Shown one piece after another: positions 63,501-64,000 of a DNA stretch of 64,000 nucleotides. The position numbers and the translations under genes are program-made. The stretch is from Butyricimonas synergistica DSM 23225 (GTDB lineage Bacteria > Bacteroidota > Bacteroidia > Bacteroidales > Marinifilaceae). The notes below the pieces were generated by a model. The model did not search any database, was not told the origin of the DNA, and worked only from the letters and a program-made list of their open reading frames with translations. Position 1 is the first letter of the stretch, and each line of letters opens with the position of its first letter. The stretch lies in the NCBI RefSeq assembly GCF_000379665.1, contig NZ_KB903368.1, positions 186,001 to 250,000 of the forward strand, written 5' to 3'.

Positions 63501-64000
63501 TGCTGAAGACGGACATCCATTATTTAATTATCTTGATGTTCCGGAAGAGGAACGAGATTCGAAAGTGGATCCGACGACATTTTTGGTGTATTCCGGAGAT
63601 AAAGAACCTTCATTTACCGGAGGATTGAGTTTGGGGCTGCGTTGGAAAGACTTTTCTCTGTCAACGAACTTTTCTTTGTTGCTTGGAGCTAAAAAACGTT
63701 TGACTTCACCTTATACAGGTTTTCCCAATGGAGGATTAAGTGTACCAGGAGAATTGGATAATTTGAGCAAGGATTTGAATAAACGATGGAAAAAGCCGGG
63801 CGATGAGAAAAAAACAAATATTCCGGGAGTTGTGGTTGCCGGACAAAATTATTCGCAAATTTTGCCGGATAATGGGTCTGATTATTGGATTTCCATGTGG
63901 GAAAATTCGGATGCGATGGTGGTTGATGCTTCGTTCTTGCGTTGTAATCAATTGTCCTTATCTTGGAATGTAAATCGGGAATGGTGTAAAAAAGTGGGAT
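60529..64000 (+). CDS. SusC/RagA-family TonB-dependent transporter with STN domain (locus 3, 3' partial)
   Basis: Open to the end of the window (about 1157 codons seen), so the last part of the barrel and any susD lie outside. Order: signal region to about residue 50 (RISMILLLIGSLHLSASSFSQ), STN domain (TRVSLNMKDVTVQEVFSNLEKMTDYTFLYK), carboxypeptidase-regulatory-like domain (IKGRVFTADSSGVAGATVILKG), DEVVVTGYQS ahead of the plug, plug with DASATAVYGSKASNGVIVITTKKG, then barrel strands. It is a closer relative of SusC2 than of SusC1 (shared IDQML and INTDWFDLL segments). It has the same ACAAATCT-ATG-AAAAAAA start context as susC1. Controlled by the sigma/FecR pair just upstream. Confidence 0.95.
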   Translation, partial: MKKNWDLLPIIWQYRKSKFFLCMRISMILLLIGSLHLSASSFSQTRVSLNMKDVTVQEVFSNLEKMTDYTFLYKLDLVGKCGKVNVEATNKDFSLLLEDLLKPLGLSFKIDDKVVVITVAQAKDEKKMITIKGRVFTADSSGVAGATVILKGTTTGVITNMAGEFTLTIPEMKEPVLIFSFMGMKTREVKYTGQKMMMVLMEEDTKAMDEVVVTGYQSVNRRDMVGAYTTVKASDIIMPAYNSIDQMLQGRVAGMVVMNTSSRVGTSPKIKIRGTTTLVGNQSPLWVVDGIIQEDPLDLNTTDLFTQDFKDIIGNQVSWLNPMDIETITVLKDASATAVYGSKASNGVIVITTKKGKVDRMTINYTGNMSINTKPNYGMFNYMNSKERIIFAQEVFNAGASYVKEPIKQPYTYEGVMRMYLDGDISYDDFMKKKHYFETINTDWFDLLTQTAVSHNHNLSVSGGTEKMTYNVSLGYNNSEGQEIGNSSERMTGRVGVGINLRKNVRVDASISGSTTTNKGFGKGVNPMSYATTMNRAVPAYDENGEPVFYQIAGGYKHSNVSSLAYNFINERDNSGARVEDTHLSANLNFSWDILDWLKYEFTGGYTRVQNNNETWSLEKTYYIASEYRGYDYGTVEPGSAAFKSAMLPFGGVLVTMDGLSSSYNIQNKLLISKSFNEEHRLNVMLGMELRSSSVKNNENRVFGYVPDRGESLVKPTPPSDFDPIDGSFEDWGILSGLYSGDWRRTKNTDNFLSYFATIAYSLKNRYVFNFSIRNDESNRFGQDANNRFDPTYSFGASWRVVDEPWMESIAGLVNSLNLRVTYGIQGNAATKLGPDLILKQQGVANVYNQYYSNISRLPNPNLSWERTKSWNFGLDMQLIDMFNVALDYYTRSSNAIVSQDIPFEYGRTSMDINGGKIRNSGVEFTVSFSPIQTKDWALSVSLNSSKNWNKAGNQQYTATRGELLAGASGKILKKGYSVTGFWSYSFAGLSAEDGHPLFNYLDVPEEERDSKVDPTTFLVYSGDKEPSFTGGLSLGLRWKDFSLSTNFSLLLGAKKRLTSPYTGFPNGGLSVPGELDNLSKDLNKRWKKPGDEKKTNIPGVVVAGQNYSQILPDNGSDYWISMWENSDAMVVDASFLRCNQLSLSWNVNREWCKKVG

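Overview
The window looks like chromosome of a gut-type Bacteroidales. Odoribacteraceae such as Butyricimonas or Odoribacter is my best guess, from protein style rather than a database match. Pointers are three ECF sigma / FecR anti-sigma / SusC loci, SusD lipoproteins, Gld-like ABC modules, TAnnTTTG-type promoter boxes and weak Shine-Dalgarno sequences. No rRNA, tRNA, CRISPR array, insertion sequence or prophage was recognised.

Layout. (1) 1-7.7 kb: end of an endonuclease/exonuclease/phosphatase gene, a CorA metal channel and a complete RND efflux operon (adaptor, pump, TolC). The TolC signal peptide contains a 7-bp tandem repeat. (2) 7.7-10.3 kb: an AAA/DUF4143 ATPase behind a 32-bp tandem repeat, followed 5 bp later by an orphan FecR with a decayed C-terminus, then a perfect 46-bp palindrome. 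(3) 10.3-26.2 kb, locus 1: ECF sigma, FecR, SusC, SusD, DUF4843-like lipoprotein, PKD-like lipoprotein, then two tandem pairs of GldA-like ATPase plus GldF/GldG-like fusion protein. (4) 26.4-29.6 kb, minus strand: six small AT-rich genes that look like a poly-immunity array (SUKH, DUF4303-like and Imm68-like members). Related hairpin elements, reminiscent of recombination cassettes, separate most of them. (5) 29.8-35.9 kb, minus strand: exported carboxymuconolactone-decarboxylase-like protein, cupin lipoprotein, an 1107-aa permease/M1-like/golvesin-like fusion with a small secreted partner, and a CPBP protease. (6) 36.3-49 kb, locus 2: two DUF6266-like genes, ECF sigma, FecR, SusC, SusD, lipoprotein, GldA-like ATPase and GldFG-like fusion. 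(7) 49-57.4 kb: AsmA/DUF748 protein, an unknown exported helical protein, and a second copy of the secreted-protein/permease-fusion module, here with a TonB-C protein. (8) 57.6-64 kb: a TlpA-like thioredoxin, then locus 3 (ECF sigma, FecR, SusC), which runs off the window.

How the parts work together. Each sigma/FecR pair probably senses ligand uptake by its own SusC, whose N-terminal STN domain signals to FecR. In loci 1 and 2 the same gene string continues into GldA/GldFG-like ABC modules, suggesting a cell-envelope machine that joins an outer-membrane SusCD transporter to an inner-membrane ABC system with a large periplasmic domain. All three fecR-susC gaps carry two consecutive hairpins, a conserved feature that no gene call explains. 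The strongest candidates for undescribed biology are this SusCD-GldFG coupling, the cassette-like immunity array, and the duplicated permease/golvesin module, which has no ATPase gene beside it.
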